A stretch of DNA of 64,000 nt from Augochlora pura (lineage: Eukaryota > Arthropoda > Insecta > Hymenoptera > Halictidae). Where the stretch lies: the NCBI RefSeq assembly GCF_028453695.1, contig NC_135782.1, positions 17,540,190 through 17,604,189 of the forward strand. The letters run 5' to 3'. The position numbers and the translations under genes were made by a program. How positions within the stretch are numbered: the stretch's first letter is position 1; each line of letters starts with the position of its first letter. Below are positions 62,901-64,000 of the stretch, one piece after another. The notes under the pieces were generated by a model. It was not told the origin of the DNA. It saw only the letters and a list, made by a program, of their open reading frames with translations, and ran no database searches.

Positions 62901-63414
62901 GAAAATTTTTGTAAAGGAGAAAGTTGCTTCAAATTACCTCACGAACCATTTTCACATTCCCAAAATCCAAAAGAGGATATTTTTTATAATAATTTCTATA
63001 CAACTGTTTAATTTAACGGACCTAACATTAGACGTAGCCAGCAGGTTGACGTCCCCCGGATGCTTCGGTTTGTACTGATAGAAAGGATCCTCGTTCGAGT
63101 ACGGATAGCTATCGTCTTCTTCAGACCTATCGCTGTTGGACATTATCTCGCCGATGTCAGAGGTCATGTCGTACTTCTTCGGGTTCACGTAAACCCCAGT
63201 GAACTTGATACCTCTGTTCGGCAGCTCGGCGTCGTTCGTCAGGTACTTGATGATATCTTGGATGCTCCTCGATGCATGAGGGTATCGGTATTGTGTCAAC
63301 TGAGGATACTTTAGACGTTTGAAGGCTGTCGGCTGCTGCGACTTTAATTCCCAGTGGAACGGAGTCGGCCGGCTCTCCTCGGAGCTCTCGTCTTCGTTGA
63401 TCGAGCTTGGGTAC
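59992..63414 (-). CDS. uncharacterised, probably secreted insect protein (3' part, 5' end not in view)
   Basis: Three exons read on the minus strand: about 63414-63022 (the acceptor could instead be at 63420), 62526-62119 and 60466-59992, ending in TAA. Junctions are GT-AG and all phase 2; each join rebuilds an Arg codon (AG|A). About 424 residues are visible. The first exon is charged and Tyr-rich, with a compact stretch around SRSIQDIIKYLTND. The second is Pro/Tyr/Gln-rich with RYNPYYDPYNRP and two similar short segments, SVMLDIYPI and MIFHLNLYPKRK. The third starts HDIIHRSQTMDTDD and ends in a Thr/Glu-rich tail typical of glycosylated extracellular proteins. No known domain, transmembrane helix or catalytic motif is recognised. 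The signal peptide, if any, must lie in upstream exons beyond the window or undetected. Secretion is inferred from composition only. Confidence 0.72.
60735..60957. repeat. 44-base satellite in intron of the uncharacterised gene
   Basis: AGATCAGGCTTAAGTCTCAG starts at 60735, 60801, 60845, 60889 and 60933. The last four starts are exactly 44 apart; the first interval is 66, so the unit is a dimer of about 22 bases. It lies in the intron 60467-62118. Confidence 0.93.
60958..62118. other. remainder of the large intron of the minus-strand gene
   Basis: Unique sequence, GC-richer at 61060-61560, with no additional exon recognised on the minus strand. The 109-codon plus-strand frame at 61133 has no motif and is opposite to the gene. 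Confidence 0.5.
62731..62946. mobile_element. diverged palindromic element copy inside an intron
   Basis: Inverted arms GTTCTACGAGGCTTTGTTC and ACGAAGCCTCGTAGAAAA flank a core with TCGCTCCGCCC, matching the family at 43912 and 57740. It lies in the intron between the first two visible exons of the uncharacterised minus-strand gene. No clean terminal repeats are seen. Confidence 0.55.
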
Positions 63415-63420
63415 CTGTGT

Positions 63421-64000
63421 CTGATCAATATTTATTAAGGTAAGTCAAGCTACTTACAAATTCATTCAGCTAATTAATATTTGATCAGAGGGCTGTGCAA
63501 AGATTTTTGCAATTTGTTTGATGTTCATGGGGTTCGATTTTAGAACTAATTTAGACCTAATTTAGATTTAGTTTAGATCCAGTTTAGACTTAATTTAGAC
63601 CTAACTTAGTCCTAATTTAGGCCTCATTTAGACTCTCAACGTTCAAGCTACTTAAATATTATTTTGTCTGCATTAAGTCATGGCTTATAATTTTTTATTA
63701 GGTTTGATCTAGATTAGATCTGATATTTTTTTGAGTTAGGTCTGGGTTAGGTCTACACTAATTCATCAAAAATCCCTTCTTTCGTCCATATCTCAAGAAC
63801 TAAGGCTATCGAGCAACATGACCAGACAAAAGCTGTCGAAAACGTCTTTACCCACAACATAATTCACCATCATCGAAATCCGGTTTTCCTGAAATAAATC
63901 ACACGTCCTCCTCGAATCGAAACCACTGCGTCTAGACTACGATAAATTATCTCTCAGAGCAATGATGTATTCCAGAGAAATTTAATGAAATTCCATCGAT
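63421..64000. other. probable upstream intron of the minus-strand gene
   Basis: 63535-63745 is a degenerate AATTTAGACCTAATTTAG repeat; the rest is AT-rich. No further minus-strand exon is recognised, so the 5' exons are expected beyond the window edge. Confidence 0.4.

Noticed and set aside
1..64000. tRNA, rRNA or known microRNA genes
   Set aside because: I looked for T-loop-like GTTCRANNC contexts and for common conserved insect microRNA seeds and found none that fold or align convincingly by eye; a covariance-model search would be decisive.

Overview
The window looks like a piece of an insect nuclear genome, most likely a hymenopteran and possibly a bee. Genes are spliced with GT-AG introns, the background is AT-rich and full of long AT tandem arrays, and the two recognisable proteins are clear insect orthologues. 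The order is inferred only from general character (repeat style, protein similarity) and is not proven. About 10 kb of the 64 kb carries gene models; the rest is repeat arrays alternating with short GC- and CpG-richer islands.

Region by region: (1) 1-8.8 kb holds four copies of a roughly 750 bp element with long imperfect inverted repeats, plus AT arrays and GC islands; one island carries a dense CACGTG cluster. (2) 8.8-23.5 kb is a gene desert of arrays and islands, some with homeodomain-type motifs. (3) 24,110-25,174 (minus) is tap, the insect neurogenin-family proneural bHLH gene, in two coding exons with a likely 5'UTR intron and a CpG-richer candidate promoter near 26.6 kb. A small TA-flanked inverted-repeat element (23,593-23,890) lies just past its stop codon. 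(4) 26-49 kb is another desert, with a fifth copy of the 750 bp element at 32.1-32.7 kb and a possible non-coding first exon at 39.2-39.4 kb. (5) 49,393-57,546 (plus) is a complete 13-exon classical-type insect cadherin of 1,848 residues, best matched to Cad87A. A second small inverted-repeat element sits inside its apparent 3'UTR, upstream of two AATAAA signals. (6) 59,992-63,414 (minus) holds the last three visible exons of an unrecognised, probably secreted insect protein whose 5' end is outside the window or not found.

The three genes do not form a functional unit. tap would act in the nucleus of neural precursors, Cad87A at epithelial or neuronal membranes, and the third is unknown. tap and Cad87A are divergent across about 24 kb; Cad87A and the unknown gene converge.

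I found no convincing novel multi-gene system, CRISPR array, rRNA or tRNA. The observations most worth checking are the two mobile-element insertions immediately 3' of both recognised genes, the locally clustered inverted-repeat element family, the uncharacterised gene, and a few motif clusters that could be regulatory.
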